Notes: generated by a model not told the origin, from the sequence alone. Numbered from the stretch's first letter, positions 47,639-57,843 are shown. The stretch is 64,000 nt of DNA from Pseudomonas sp. MN1F (GCF_009391885.1 NZ_VZII01000005.1:1-64000), one strand, 5' to 3'. A program made the numbers and translations.

Positions 47639-48715
47639 TCAATGCAACCGCTTGCGACACATCAACTGGGCCAGCTTGGCGGTATCCGGCCGCTCGACGA
47701 TGCCGCGCTCGGTGACGATCACGTCGATCAGGTCGGCCGGGGTCACGTCGAATACCGGGTTGAAGGCCTCTACCTGCGGCGCCACACGGGTACCGGCATA
47801 GTCCAGCAACTCATCAGCCTCACGCTCTTCCAGCGGAATGTCCTCACCGCTGGCCAGGTTGAGGTCGATGCTGGTGCTCGGCGCCACCACCATGAAGCGC
47901 ACGCCGTGGTGCATGGCGCTGACGGCCAGCTGGTAAGTGCCGATCTTGCTCGCCACATCGCCATTGGCAGCAATGCAGTCGGCGCCAACCACCACCCAGG
48001 TGATGCCTTTGGTCTTCATCAGGTGAGCCAGCGCCGAATCGGCGCACAAGGTCACCGGGATGCCCTCTTTGGCCAGCTCCCAGGCCGTCAGGCGCGAGCC
48101 CTGGAGCCAAGGGCGGGTCTCACCGGCATACACCCGCTCGACCATCCCCTCCAGATAACCGGCGCGAATCACCCCCAGGGCCGTGCCGATACCGCCACTG
48201 GCCAGGGCGCCGGCGTTGCCGTAGGTCAGCAAGGTCTGCTCATTGCCCTGATGGCGACGGATCAGTTCGATACCGTGCTGGGCCATGGTCAGGTTGGCTT
48301 CGCGGTCACTTTCATGGATGGCAATCGCTTCGGCTTCCAGTGCGGCCAGCACGTCCTCTTCGCCACGCACACGCAGCAGGCGCTCGCGCATGCGGTTCAG
48401 CGCCCAGAACAGGTTGGCCGCGGTAGGCCGGGCTTCGGCCAGGCTGAGGAAGTCCTCTTCCAGGTCCATTTCCCAGTCGCCACCCTGGGCCAGGCGCTCT
48501 TCCAGGGCCAGCACCAGCCCATAGGCCGCAGCAATGCCAATGGCGGCGGCACCGCGCACGGCCATGTCGCGGATCGCCGCCACCACCTGCGCGACATTGT
48601 CGCAGGTCAGCCAGCGTTCTTCCGACGGCAGCAGGCGCTGGTCGAGCAGGTGCAGGGCGCCGCCTTGCCAGCGCATCCCGGTCACCTTCTCCGCCGCCAA
48701 AAGTCGCTCGCGCAT
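47639..48715 (-). CDS. mtnA: MtnA-like methylthioribose-1-phosphate isomerase, active-site cysteine replaced
   Basis: 358 residues, full length, eIF2B-like fold ([59 protein letters not shown]). MtnA isomerises 5-methylthioribose-1-P in methionine salvage using a catalytic Cys (THCN motif) and Asp (GADR motif). Here the first motif is TYGNAG with Gly166 in place of Cys; Asp246 is kept but the following Arg is Cys ([10 protein letters not shown]), and another Cys occurs at 224 (TLCADS). Activity or substrate may differ. Start ATG 48715; the longer frame to 49180 is antisense to ubiG. Divergent from ubiG. Confidence 0.88.
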   Translation of the reverse strand: MRERLLAAEKVTGMRWQGGALHLLDQRLLPSEERWLTCDNVAQVVAAIRDMAVRGAAAIGIAAAYGLVLALEERLAQGGDWEMDLEEDFLSLAEARPTAANLFWALNRMRERLLRVRGEEDVLAALEAEAIAIHESDREANLTMAQHGIELIRRHQGNEQTLLTYGNAGALASGGIGTALGVIRAGYLEGMVERVYAGETRPWLQGSRLTAWELAKEGIPVTLCADSALAHLMKTKGITWVVVGADCIAANGDVASKIGTYQLAVSAMHHGVRFMVVAPSTSIDLNLASGEDIPLEEREADELLDYAGTRVAPQVEAFNPVFDVTPADLIDVIVTERGIVERPDTAKLAQLMCRKRLH

Positions 48716-48827
48716 TGCCTCTCCCCGTCGTTCGGATATCAAAAGCCGGCGATTATAGCGACCCTCGGCCGCAGACGCTCGGGTATACTGCGCCGCATTT
48801 GAAGTGCAAGTTCCAGAGGATTGTTCA

Positions 48828-49526
48828 ATGAGCAACGTCGACCACGCCGAAATCGCCAAGTTCGAAGCCTTGGCCCACCGCTGGTGGGACCGCGAAAGCG
48901 AGTTCAAGCCGCTGCACGACATCAACCCGCTGCGCGTCAACTGGATCGACGAGCGCGTCGGCCTGGCGGGCAAGAAGGTGCTGGACGTTGGCTGCGGCGG
49001 CGGCATCCTCAGCGAGGCCATGGCCTTGCGCGGCGCCACCGTCACCGGTATCGACATGGGCGAAGCGCCATTGGCCGTTGCCCAGCTGCACCAACTGGAG
49101 TCGGGCGTCGAGGTCGAGTACCGGCAGATCACCGCCGAGGCCCTGGCCGAGGAGATGCCCGAGCAGTTCGACGTGGTCACCTGCCTGGAGATGCTCGAAC
49201 ACGTGCCCGACCCGTCCTCGGTGATCCGCGCCTGCTACCGCATGGTCAAGCCTGGCGGCCAGGTGTTCTTCTCGACCATCAACCGCAACCCCAAGGCCTA
49301 CCTGCTGGCCATCGTCGGCGCCGAGTACATCCTCAAGATGCTGCCGCGCGGTACCCACGACTTCAAGAAGTTCATCCGCCCGTCCGAGCTCGGCGCCTGG
49401 AGCCGTGTCGCCGGCCTTGCGGTCAAGGACATCATCGGCCTGACCTACAACCCGCTGACCAAGCACTACAAGCTTAGCAGCGACGTTGACGTCAACTACA
49501 TGATCCAGACCCTGCGCGAGGAATGA
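48828..49526 (+). CDS. ubiG: ubiquinone biosynthesis O-methyltransferase
   Basis: 232 residues, SAM-dependent. [15 protein letters not shown] at about 54-68 binds [21 protein letters not shown] and [11 protein letters not shown] are UbiG-specific. It performs both O-methylations in ubiquinone synthesis. Start ATG 48828; CCAGAGGA lies upstream, and TATACT at 48784-48789 may be its -10. First gene of the ubiG-mupP-yciK run; its stop overlaps the next gene region. Confidence 0.97.
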   Translation: MSNVDHAEIAKFEALAHRWWDRESEFKPLHDINPLRVNWIDERVGLAGKKVLDVGCGGGILSEAMALRGATVTGIDMGEAPLAVAQLHQLESGVEVEYRQITAEALAEEMPEQFDVVTCLEMLEHVPDPSSVIRACYRMVKPGGQVFFSTINRNPKAYLLAIVGAEYILKMLPRGTHDFKKFIRPSELGAWSRVAGLAVKDIIGLTYNPLTKHYKLSSDVDVNYMIQTLREE

Positions 49527-49528
49527 GC

Positions 49529-50200
49529 ATGCGTTTGCGAGCAGTACTTTTCGACATGGACGGCACCCTGCTCGACACGGCGCCGGACTTCATCGCCATC
49601 TGCCAGGCCATGCTCGCCGAGCGCGGCCTGCCGAGCATCGATGACCAGCTGATCCGCGACGTGATCTCCGGCGGCGCCCGCGCCATGGTGGCGGCAACCT
49701 TCGCCATGGCCCCCGAGGCCGAAGGCTTCGAGGCCCTGCGCCTGGAGTTCCTCGAGCGCTACCAGCGTGACTGCGCGGTGCACAGCAAGCTGTTCGATGG
49801 CATGGGCGAGCTGCTGGCCGACATCGAAAAGGGCAACCTGCTGTGGGGCGTGGTGACCAACAAGCCGGTGCGCTTCGCCGAGCCGATCATGCAGCAGCTG
49901 GGCCTGGCCGAGCGTTCGGCACTGCTGATCTGCCCGGACCACGTGAAGAACAGCAAGCCCGACCCGGAGCCGCTGATCCTCGCCTGCAAGACCCTGGACC
50001 TGGACCCGGCCAGCGTGCTGTTCGTCGGTGACGACCTGCGCGACATCGAGTCTGGCCGCGACGCCGGCACCCGTACGGCCGCGGTGCGCTACGGCTATAT
50101 TCATCCAGAGGACAACCCGAACAACTGGGGCGCCGATGTGGTGGTGGACCACCCGCTGGAACTGCGCAAGGTGATCGACAGCGCCCTGTGCGGCTGCTGA
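49529..50200 (+). CDS. mupP: N-acetylmuramic acid 6-phosphate phosphatase
   Basis: 223 residues, HAD family. Motif [10 protein letters not shown] at 9-17 with both catalytic Asp, motif II VVTNKP near 107, motif III Lys in SKPDPEPL near 148, and motif [12 protein letters not shown] near 171. In Pseudomonas the HAD enzyme between ubiG and yciK is MupP, which dephosphorylates MurNAc-6-P for peptidoglycan recycling; formerly annotated Gph. I prefer ATG 49529 because GAGG is correctly spaced; ATG 49523 overlaps the ubiG stop. Confidence 0.93.
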   Translation: MRLRAVLFDMDGTLLDTAPDFIAICQAMLAERGLPSIDDQLIRDVISGGARAMVAATFAMAPEAEGFEALRLEFLERYQRDCAVHSKLFDGMGELLADIEKGNLLWGVVTNKPVRFAEPIMQQLGLAERSALLICPDHVKNSKPDPEPLILACKTLDLDPASVLFVGDDLRDIESGRDAGTRTAAVRYGYIHPEDNPNNWGADVVVDHPLELRKVIDSALCGC

Positions 50201-50229
50201 CCTCCCCAGGCTCTACAAGGACACCTGAC

Positions 50230-50970
50230 ATGTTCGACTACACCGCCCGCCCCGGCCTGCTCGCCGGCCGCGTCATCCTGGTCACCGGCGCCGGCCGCGG
50301 CATCGGTGCCGCGGCCGCCAAGGCCTATGCCGCCCTGGGCGCCACCGTGCTGCTGCTGGGCAAGACCGAAGCCAACCTCAACGAGGTCTACGACCAGATC
50401 GAGGCCGCCGGCCACCCGCAGCCCGTGGTGATCCCGTTCAACCTGGAAACCGCCCTGCCGCACCAGTACGACGAGCTGGCGGTGATGATCGAGGAGCAGT
50501 TCGGCCGCCTCGACGGCCTGCTCAACAACGCCTCGATCATCGGCCCGCGCACACCACTGGAGCAGCTGTCGGGCGACAACTTCATGCGCGTGATGCACAT
50601 CAACGTCAATGCCACCTTCATGCTCACCAGCACCCTGCTGCCGCTGCTCAAGCTGTCGGAGGACGCCTCGGTGGTGTTCACCTCCAGCAGCGTCGGGCGC
50701 AAGGGCCGGGCCTACTGGGGTGCCTACGGGGTGTCGAAGTTCGCCACCGAAGGGCTGATGCAGACCCTGGCCGACGAGCTGGAAGGCGTGGCGCCGGTAC
50801 GCTCCAACAGCATCAACCCGGGCGCCACGCGCACGGCGATGCGGGCACAGGCGTATCCGAGCGAGAACCCGCAGAACAACCCGCTGCCGGAAGAGATCAT
50901 GCCGGTCTATCTGTACCTGATGGGGCCGGATAGCAAAGATGTGAACGGGCAGGCGCTCAACGCCCAGTGA
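50230..50970 (+). CDS. yciK: short-chain dehydrogenase YciK
   Basis: 246 residues, classical SDR. TGAGRGIG near 19-26 binds the dinucleotide, NNASIIG near 95, catalytic Ser in FTSSSVG near 157 and YGVSKFATEG (Tyr, Lys) near 171. Substrate unknown; the family is conserved next to mupP in pseudomonads. Start ATG 50230 after AAGGA; a frame open from 50188 is upstream. Ends at a long palindrome. Confidence 0.95.
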   Translation: MFDYTARPGLLAGRVILVTGAGRGIGAAAAKAYAALGATVLLLGKTEANLNEVYDQIEAAGHPQPVVIPFNLETALPHQYDELAVMIEEQFGRLDGLLNNASIIGPRTPLEQLSGDNFMRVMHINVNATFMLTSTLLPLLKLSEDASVVFTSSSVGRKGRAYWGAYGVSKFATEGLMQTLADELEGVAPVRSNSINPGATRTAMRAQAYPSENPQNNPLPEEIMPVYLYLMGPDSKDVNGQALNAQ

Positions 50971-50981
50971 GCCTTGTGTCG

Positions 50982-51029
50982 CCTGTCCTGGCCTCTTCGC
51001 GGGTTTACCCGCGAAGAGGCCAGGACAGG
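50982..51029. terminator. perfect 22-bp-stem palindrome between convergent genes
   Basis: Arms 50982-51003 and 51008-51029 with loop TTTA; CTCTTCGCGGG is the tip of the left arm. It lies between converging yciK and the TenA-like gene, whose stop is 3 bp away. No U-tract; acts as REP-like element or bidirectional terminator. Confidence 0.7.
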
Positions 51030-51031
51030 AC

Positions 51032-51817
51032 TCAGCCAGCGGCCAAGGCCGGGCGCATGCGCCCTTGCTGGCGCGCTTCCAGTTGCATGCACCGCTCCAG
51101 GAACAGGTACATGCAGTCATAGCTCTTGCAGATCGCCTTGCGCAGCTCGTTGCGCAGCCCCAGGGTCGGGTTCTCGCCCGCCAGCGTGCAGATGATCTCC
51201 AACGCCTCCCACGGGTGCGCATCATCGTACTGGGCATGCATCTTCAACCACTTCATCGCCCGCTTGCGCTGGTCCTCCGGGAAGCCCATGGCATAGGTGT
51301 CCTCGGCGCACACCACCGCCGACCACTCGCCGGTCGCCCCCTCGATCGCATAGTTGGTCGCCGCCATGGCAATCGCCAGCGACTCGGTGGTGCACACACG
51401 CCAGCACCAGTCGTTCAGCCCGTTCAGCTCTGGCGGTACATCCTGCGCCTGCAGATCATGCAGATGTACGCCATGGGCCTGGCACCAGTTGACCCAGTAG
51501 TCGGCATGGTTGAGCTCGACGCGGATGTTGCGCATCAGCCAACGCCGCGCCATGTCCTCGCCGGGGTGGCGGGCATAGCGGGTCTTGGTCAGGTTATGGG
51601 CCATGTACAGGGAAAACTGTTCGACCACCGGCCAGCCACCGATCAGGTACTGGCGAATGGTCGACTGGCGCAACTGGCCATCACGCAGGCGTTGGTAGAA
51701 CGCGTGTTCGACCACCCGGCGCTTGCTTTCACGGCAATCCTCGATCAGTTGCTGGGCCCACTGGGGGTAACTGGCCGGGTCCATCAAGGGCCCGATACGT
51801 ACGAATGCATCAATCAC
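51032..51817 (-). CDS. TenA/PqqC-like heme-oxygenase-fold protein
   Basis: 261 residues, all-helical. WPVVEQFSLYMAHNLTKTRY, HADYWVNWCQAHGV and AMAATNYAIEGATGEW resemble TenA/PqqC-type proteins; these bind small cofactor-like molecules (thiamin pyrimidine, PQQ precursor) or are of unknown function. No pqq or thi genes are nearby, so the role is unclear. Start GTG 51817 is supported by AAGGAG 7 nt upstream. Confidence 0.8.
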   Translation of the reverse strand: MIDAFVRIGPLMDPASYPQWAQQLIEDCRESKRRVVEHAFYQRLRDGQLRQSTIRQYLIGGWPVVEQFSLYMAHNLTKTRYARHPGEDMARRWLMRNIRVELNHADYWVNWCQAHGVHLHDLQAQDVPPELNGLNDWCWRVCTTESLAIAMAATNYAIEGATGEWSAVVCAEDTYAMGFPEDQRKRAMKWLKMHAQYDDAHPWEALEIICTLAGENPTLGLRNELRKAICKSYDCMYLFLERCMQLEARQQGRMRPALAAG

Positions 51818-51856
51818 TTTCAGCTCCTTGATCCTTGTGATTTAGCGGACGTGTTT

Positions 51857-54313
51857 TCAGCGAAAAGTACCGGGCGCCCGATGCAGCAAGGGCCGCGCAG
51901 CAATCCGTTGGCGCTGCAGACTGTCGCAGGTGAACACCTGCGGTCGTTCAATCAGATAGCCCTGGGCGTAATCCACGCCGATCTCCTGCAAGGCCTGCTC
52001 GATCAACGGTGTTTCGACGAACTCGGCGATGGTCCGCTTGCCCATGACGTGGCCGATGTGATTGATCACCTCGACCATGGCACGGTTGACCGGGTCGTCG
52101 AGCATATCTTTGACAAAACTTCCGTCGATCTTCAAGAAGTCGACGGGTAAATGTTTCAAATAGGCGAATGACGACATTCCGGCGCAGAAGTCGTCCAGCG
52201 AGAACTTGCAACCCAGCCCTTTCAATTCGTTGATGAAACGGATGGCACTGCCGAGGTTGGCAATGGCGCTGGTCTCGGTGATCTCGAAGCAGATCATCCG
52301 TGGCGGAATGGCATACTCGACGAACAACCGCTGCAGGTAGTCGAGGAACTTGTCGTCGCCGATGCTGGTGCCCGAAAGGTTGATTGCACACATGGCCAGC
52401 GGCCCGTCCCGCTCTTCGTCCAGGCACTGGCGGATGACCTGGAACACATTGCGCACCACCCAGCGGTCAAGCGCCGTCATCAGGCCGTAGCGCTCGGCGG
52501 CCGGGATGAAACTGTCCGGAAGGATGGTGCGGCCGCTTTCATCATGCAGGCGCAGCAGGATCTCGATATGGCCGGGGCCTTCGATGGTCTTCAGCGCGGC
52601 GATTTCCTGGCAATAGAGGCAGAAGCGGTTTTCCTCCAGGGCAACATGCAGGCGCTGGATCCAGGCCATTTCGCCAAAGCGCATGGACAGCTCGCTGTCG
52701 TCGGCGTGGTAAACCTGCACCCGGTTACGGCCCTTTTCCTTGGCCATGTAGCAGGCCATGTCGGCAGCCCGCAACGAGGCCTCCAGCGTGCCGGGTGCCT
52801 GCGCAATGTGCACCAGGCCGATACTGACAGTGGTCACGAACGGCCTGCCCTTCCACACGAAGTGCAGGCTCTGCACGGCCTGGCGCAGGTTCTCGGCGAT
52901 GCGCTCGGACTGTTCGGCCGGGCAGTTCTCCAGCAGCACGCCAAATTCATCGCCGCCCAGGCGCGCCAGGGTGTCGCCTTCGCGCAACCCTGACTGCAGC
53001 ACCGCACAGATGTGCCTGAGCAGCTCGTCACCTGCCGCATGGCCGCTGGTGTCGTTGACCAGTTTGAACTGATCGAGGTCGAGGAACATCAGCGAATGCC
53101 GACCGGCCTGGCGCACCAGGCCATTAAGCGCCTGTTCCAGGCGGTATTCGAATTCGCGGCGGTTGGCCAGGCCGGTCAAGGCGTCATGGGTGGCCTGCCA
53201 CGACAGGTTGGCGATGTACTGGCGCTCCTGGGTCATGTCGTGCAGCACCAGCACGATACCGGCCACCTGGTCGTTGTTGATGATCGGCGAGCCAACCAGG
53301 TTGACCGACACCGTGCTGCCATCCAGGCGCTGAATCAGCCGGGCATGCTCGGCGCCGCCCTTGAGGCTGCCACTGAGCACCTGCTCGACCAGCGAGCAGC
53401 ATTCGCCCTCTTCCTGGTCGTCGAGCAGGCTGAACAGCGCCCCCAGCGGCAAGCCCAGCGCCTGGCCGGACTGCCAGTGGGTCAGCTGCTCGGCAGCAGG
53501 GTTCATGTAACCGATATTGCCCTCGACATCGGCGGTGATCACTGCGTCGCCAATCGACTCAAGGGTGATCTGCGCCCGCTCCTTCTCTTCCCGCAGGGCA
53601 TTGGCGAAGGCCTGGCGCTGGGCCAGCAGCTTGCTCGAACGGCGCCAGGCAATGGTGATGAGGAACAGCGCGGTCAGCAGGTTGGTGACCAGCAGCACCC
53701 GCAGCAGCATCCGCGAGCCTTCGCCCAAGGCATCACTGAAGGCCTTGGCGGCGGGCGTGACGCCTTCGTTGATCGCAACGATGCGGTTTTTCCAGTCATC
53801 GAGCTGGGCCGCGTTGACCTGCCCTGCAGCGAAACCAGAGTGCATTTCGCTGGCCAGCATATCGAGCTTGATCAGGTAGTCATCGCCGATGTTCCAGTAG
53901 TCGATCGCCGTCTGCATGTAGCTGACCTGGCGGAAATTACGGTAGAACCAGATGATCCGGTCGACATCGTCCGGGTGGTTGCCGCCCTGCAGCACGGCCT
54001 GGCGGGCGCCTTCCAGGTCCGGGCTGGCCTGGTCGAGCAGCTCTCGCAGCTCGTGGTCGCCCTGGGGCACGGCCATGGCCTGGCGATAGCGCTGATAGGT
54101 GCGCTCGTCTCGGTCATCGGCATACAGGTTGAGGTAATAGATGGCATCTTTCTGGGCCTTGGACCAAAGGCTTTCACCGGCCACGTAGGCACGAACCGCC
54201 GACAATGTATAAAGGCTGAGGCTACCCAGCATCACCTGGAACACGACGACGGCGATGAAGGGCCAGATGATACCTACCAACCTTGGCGCTTCTTGAGTGC
54301 GATTTCCCTTCAT
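51857..54313 (-). CDS. membrane GGDEF/EAL protein with PAS domain
   Basis: 818 residues. Helix 1 at 14-37, a periplasmic sensor of about 150 residues (CHASE3-like size), helix 2 at about 205-225, PAS at about 240-365 (ESIGDAVITADVEGNIGYMN), GGDEF at about 385-540 with an intact LGGDEF and an RxxD product-inhibition site (REGD) five residues before it, and EAL at about 560-805. The EAL motif reads EILLRL, but the metal ligands in ETSAIANL and DDFCAGMSSFAYLKHLPVDFLKIDG are present. Both synthesis and hydrolysis of cyclic-di-GMP are possible. Start ATG 54313. Confidence 0.93.
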   Translation of the reverse strand: MKGNRTQEAPRLVGIIWPFIAVVVFQVMLGSLSLYTLSAVRAYVAGESLWSKAQKDAIYYLNLYADDRDERTYQRYRQAMAVPQGDHELRELLDQASPDLEGARQAVLQGGNHPDDVDRIIWFYRNFRQVSYMQTAIDYWNIGDDYLIKLDMLASEMHSGFAAGQVNAAQLDDWKNRIVAINEGVTPAAKAFSDALGEGSRMLLRVLLVTNLLTALFLITIAWRRSSKLLAQRQAFANALREEKERAQITLESIGDAVITADVEGNIGYMNPAAEQLTHWQSGQALGLPLGALFSLLDDQEEGECCSLVEQVLSGSLKGGAEHARLIQRLDGSTVSVNLVGSPIINNDQVAGIVLVLHDMTQERQYIANLSWQATHDALTGLANRREFEYRLEQALNGLVRQAGRHSLMFLDLDQFKLVNDTSGHAAGDELLRHICAVLQSGLREGDTLARLGGDEFGVLLENCPAEQSERIAENLRQAVQSLHFVWKGRPFVTTVSIGLVHIAQAPGTLEASLRAADMACYMAKEKGRNRVQVYHADDSELSMRFGEMAWIQRLHVALEENRFCLYCQEIAALKTIEGPGHIEILLRLHDESGRTILPDSFIPAAERYGLMTALDRWVVRNVFQVIRQCLDEERDGPLAMCAINLSGTSIGDDKFLDYLQRLFVEYAIPPRMICFEITETSAIANLGSAIRFINELKGLGCKFSLDDFCAGMSSFAYLKHLPVDFLKIDGSFVKDMLDDPVNRAMVEVINHIGHVMGKRTIAEFVETPLIEQALQEIGVDYAQGYLIERPQVFTCDSLQRQRIAARPLLHRAPGTFR

Positions 54314-54449
54314 TTAGTCCCTGTCGCAGAGCAGATAAGACTTTGAATCAACCCAGACAAGCACAGCGTAGGCCATTTGCCATCTAAGTGGAGGGGAATT
54401 TACGCCGGCAACGTTGGGGAGTTTGAGCAGGAGCAATCCAGGGGCATTG

Positions 54450-56282
54450 TCAGGTCTGCTGCAAATGCCCATACAACTTGGCATACAGCCCACCCTCGGC
54501 TATCAGCTGCTGATGGTCGCCATCCTCGGCCACGTGGCCACCGTCGAATACCAGTACCCGGTCGGCCTGCTTCACCGCCGACAGCCGGTGCGCAATGATC
54601 AGCGTGGTCCGGCCGCTGAGGAAGCGCGCCAGTGCCTGGTGCAGGTTGTACTCGGTGGCGGCATCCAGCGCCGAGGTGGCTTCATCGAGAATCACCACCT
54701 TGGGCTCGGCCAGAACCATGCGGGCAATCGCCAGGCGCTGGCGCTGGCCACCGGACAGGCGCACCCCCGAACGGCCAACCACGCTGTCCAGCCCTTGCGG
54801 CAAGGCGGCGATGGTGGCGTCCAGCTGGGCGATGCGCAGGGCTTGCCAGCAGGCTTCGTCGCTGCAGTCACGGCCCATGGTCAGGTTGGCGCGCACACTG
54901 TCGTTGAACAGCGATGGGTGCTGCAGCACCACCGCGACGTTTTCGCGCAGTGTCTCAAGGCCGATTTCCTGCAGGCTGGCACCGCCAAAGCGGATGGTCC
55001 CGGCCTGAGCGCTGTACAGGCCCAGCAGCAATTGCACCAGGGTGCTCTTGCCGCCACCACTGGCGCCAACGATGGCCACCTTCTCACCGGGAGCGATGGC
55101 CAGGTTCAGCTGGTCCAGCACCGGCTCGTCGGCGTAGGCGAAGCGCAGGTCGCGCACCTCGATGCCCACCGTCTCGCGGCCGGCGAACGGGTCGCTGGCG
55201 GCCGGGTACTGCGGCTCGTCAGCCCGCGACAGCAGCTCGTTGAGCCGGCTCAGCGCACCGCCGGCGGCGTAGTAGGCATATTGCAGGTTGAGCAGCTGCT
55301 CCACCGGGCCGATCATGAACCACAGGTAGCTGAACACCGCGAGCATCTGCCCGATCGACAGGTCGGAGAACAGCACGGTCAACATCGCCGCCGCACGGAA
55401 AATATCGATACCGAACTGGAACAGCAGGCCACTGGCGCGGCCACTGGCATCGCTCTTCCATTGCGATTCCACGGCATAGTCGCGTACTTCACGGGCCCGC
55501 AGGCCGAGGCGGCCGAGGAAGTAGCCCTGGCGATTGCCGGCACGGATTTCCTGGATGGCATCCAGGGTTTCCGACAACGCCTGGGTAAAGCGCGAGGTGC
55601 TGTCGTTCTCGAGTTTTTTCAGGTGTTTGACGCGTTTGCCCAACTGCACGGTGAAGTAGATCACCAGCGGGTTGAACAACAGGATCAGCAACGCCAGCTT
55701 CCAGTGCATCCAGAGCAGGATCGCCGCCGTGCCGGTGAGGGTGAGCATGGCCACCAGGAAGCGGCTCAGGGTCTCGCCGACGAACTTGTCGAGGGTATCC
55801 AGGTCGGTGACCAGGTGCGTGGTCACGGTGCCGCTGCCGAGGCTTTCGTATTCCTTGAGCGAGATGCGCTTGAGGCGCTCGATCAGGCGAATGCGCAGGC
55901 GGTAGACGATGTCCTTGGCCAGCCCGGCGAACAGCTTGGCCTGCACCACGTTGAAGGCCAGTGCCGCCAGGCGCAGGCACAGCGTGGCCGCCAGCATCAG
56001 GCCGATGTAGCCGGCCGCCACTTGCCAGCCGCTCGGCAGCAGTTGGTTCATCCATTTCAGCGCGGCGTCGCCGTGGCCCAGCAGCACTTCGTCGACCAGC
56101 AACGGCAGCAGCAACGGGATCGGCACGGCGCAGCAGGCCGCCAGTACGGCTACCAGATTGGCGGTCCAGAGGTTTTTCTTGTGATGCAGGGCCAGGCGGC
56201 GGATTTCCGCCCAGCTCAGGCGATCGGGCGCAGCGGCGGGCTTCCCTGGCACAGGGTCTGGCGACCCTGGCAGATCAAGCAC
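54450..56282 (-). CDS. ABC exporter, fused permease and ATPase
   Basis: About 610 residues. The transmembrane domain (six helices, about 35-315) is followed by the nucleotide-binding domain (about 360-600): Walker A GASGGGKST, signature RLSGGQRQRLA, Walker B VVILDEATSALD and H-loop IIAHRLS. Half-transporter working as a homodimer; the MsbA-like/multidrug type is likely, substrate unknown. I chose GTG 56282, which overlaps the upstream DsbA-like gene by 8 nt; the frame is open to 56309. Coupled to the upstream gene. Confidence 0.92.
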   Translation of the reverse strand: MLDLPGSPDPVPGKPAAAPDRLSWAEIRRLALHHKKNLWTANLVAVLAACCAVPIPLLLPLLVDEVLLGHGDAALKWMNQLLPSGWQVAAGYIGLMLAATLCLRLAALAFNVVQAKLFAGLAKDIVYRLRIRLIERLKRISLKEYESLGSGTVTTHLVTDLDTLDKFVGETLSRFLVAMLTLTGTAAILLWMHWKLALLILLFNPLVIYFTVQLGKRVKHLKKLENDSTSRFTQALSETLDAIQEIRAGNRQGYFLGRLGLRAREVRDYAVESQWKSDASGRASGLLFQFGIDIFRAAAMLTVLFSDLSIGQMLAVFSYLWFMIGPVEQLLNLQYAYYAAGGALSRLNELLSRADEPQYPAASDPFAGRETVGIEVRDLRFAYADEPVLDQLNLAIAPGEKVAIVGASGGGKSTLVQLLLGLYSAQAGTIRFGGASLQEIGLETLRENVAVVLQHPSLFNDSVRANLTMGRDCSDEACWQALRIAQLDATIAALPQGLDSVVGRSGVRLSGGQRQRLAIARMVLAEPKVVILDEATSALDAATEYNLHQALARFLSGRTTLIIAHRLSAVKQADRVLVFDGGHVAEDGDHQQLIAEGGLYAKLYGHLQQT

Positions 56283-56907
56283 AGACGGCCTGCTGTAGCC
56301 AGCGGCCAAGCAGGGGTTGCAGGCTGTCCAGCGGCTGGTAGCCGTTGGTCAGCAAGGCCAGTTGGCCGTTGCGCTCGGCCAGCAGGGTCGGGAAGCCGGC
56401 GATGCCGAGGTCCTGCACCCAGCTGAAGTCCGCGCTGGTGGCGGCGCGGATGTCATGGCTGGCGAACTGCTGGGCGAAGCGCTCGCGGTCGAAGCCGGCC
56501 TGTTCGGCCAGCTCGACCAGTTGCGGGGCACGGGTGACATCCACGCCCTGCTCGTAGAACGAACGCTGGATCAGCGCCAGCAGCGGCCAGACACGCTCGG
56601 CATCCAGCTCGCGGGCAGTGACCAGGGCGCGGCAGGCCGGCTCGGTGTCGTAGACAAAGCCGTCAGGCATGGCGCCCTCGAAACGGAACGGTTGCCCGGT
56701 GGCCTCGGCCACCGCCTGCCAGTGCTCGAGGATGTACTTGCGGGTCGAAGCATCCAGCGCGCTGCCGCCGCTGCGCAGGCCGCCCGGTACCAGGCGAGTG
56801 CTGACGCCCGCCTCGGCGGCCTGTGCGATCAGCGCCGCGGCCACTGGCGCGAAACCCCAGCACCAGGAGCACATCGGGTCCATCACATAGATCAGGCGGG
56901 CGGTCAT
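56275..56907 (-). CDS. DsbA-family (FrnE-like) thioredoxin-fold protein
   Basis: 210 residues with the redox motif CSWC at 13-16 (MDPMCSWCWGF) and the cis-Pro loop GIAGFPTLL near 170. No signal peptide, so cytosolic, as in FrnE-like disulfide isomerases. It sits between trhO (3 bp upstream) and the ABC exporter (8-nt overlap), so the three are cotranscribed. Confidence 0.9.
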   Translation of the reverse strand: MTARLIYVMDPMCSWCWGFAPVAAALIAQAAEAGVSTRLVPGGLRSGGSALDASTRKYILEHWQAVAEATGQPFRFEGAMPDGFVYDTEPACRALVTARELDAERVWPLLALIQRSFYEQGVDVTRAPQLVELAEQAGFDRERFAQQFASHDIRAATSADFSWVQDLGIAGFPTLLAERNGQLALLTNGYQPLDSLQPLLGRWLQQAVCA

Positions 56908-56910
56908 GGC

Positions 56911-57843
56911 TCAAGCCTCGGCTTTGTAGTTGTAACCAATCGGGTGCGGCTGGTTGCGGGCCTTGGCCAGCTCGATCTGCTTCTGCCGGTCGATGGCGCT
57001 GCGCCGGGTCTTCTCGCTCAGGGTGTCCCAGCAATGCGGGCAGCTCACGCCTGGCGAATAGTGCTCGGACTCGCGGTCCTTGGCATCGACCGGGTGGCGG
57101 CAGGCATGGCACTGGTCGTACTCGCCTTCGCTCAGGTCATGGCGCACCGTGACGCGGTTGTCGAAGACGAAGCAGTCGCCGTCCCAGAGGCTTTCTTCCT
57201 GAGGCACTTCCTCGAAGTATTTCAGGACGCCACCCTTAAGATGATAGACCTCCTCGAAGCCTTCACCGAGCATGTAGCTGGAAGCTTTTTCGCAACGGAT
57301 GCCGCCGGTGCAGAACATCGCGACCTTCTTGTGCTTGCTCGGGTCGAAGTTGGCCTTGATGTACTCGGGGAACTCGCGGAAGGTCTCGGTCTTCGGGTCG
57401 ATGGCGCCCTTGAAGGTGCCGATGGCCACTTCGTAGTCGTTGCGGGTATCGATCAGCAGTACTTCCGGGTCGCTGATCAGGGCGTTCCAGTCCTTGGGCT
57501 CGACATAGGTGCCGACGGCCTGGTTCGGGTCGACGCCCGGCACACCGAGGGTGACGATCTCTTTCTTGAGCTTGACCTTGGTGCGGTAGAACGGCTGCTC
57601 GTCGCAGTAGGACTCCTTGTGGTCGACATCGACCAGGCGCGGGTCGTTGCGCAGCCAGGCGAGCAGGCCGTCGATGCCTTCGCGGGTGGCCGAAACGGTG
57701 CCATTGATGCCTTCTTGAGCCAGCAGCAAGGTGCCTTTGACGCCGTTGTCGAGCATGGCCTTGAGCAGTGGCTCACGCAGCTCGACGTAGTCTTCCAGGG
57801 TGACGAACTTGTACAGCGCCGCCACGACGATAGCTTGGGACAT
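56911..57843 (-). CDS. trhO: tRNA uridine(34) hydroxylase (rhodanese family)
   Basis: 310 residues, TrhO/YceA type. The N-terminal acylphosphatase-like domain ([20 protein letters not shown] near 38) is followed by a rhodanese domain with the catalytic Cys in [15 protein letters not shown] near 178, and a C-terminal zinc-like segment with CHAC and CPHC pairs. It hydroxylates U34 of tRNA. Start ATG 57843. An intrinsic terminator separates it from bolA. Confidence 0.95.
   Translation of the reverse strand: MSQAIVVAALYKFVTLEDYVELREPLLKAMLDNGVKGTLLLAQEGINGTVSATREGIDGLLAWLRNDPRLVDVDHKESYCDEQPFYRTKVKLKKEIVTLGVPGVDPNQAVGTYVEPKDWNALISDPEVLLIDTRNDYEVAIGTFKGAIDPKTETFREFPEYIKANFDPSKHKKVAMFCTGGIRCEKASSYMLGEGFEEVYHLKGGVLKYFEEVPQEESLWDGDCFVFDNRVTVRHDLSEGEYDQCHACRHPVDAKDRESEHYSPGVSCPHCWDTLSEKTRRSAIDRQKQIELAKARNQPHPIGYNYKAEA

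Noticed and set aside
47463..47660. 65-residue frame upstream of gyrA
   Set aside because: No binding site, atypical composition; the region is more likely leader and promoter.
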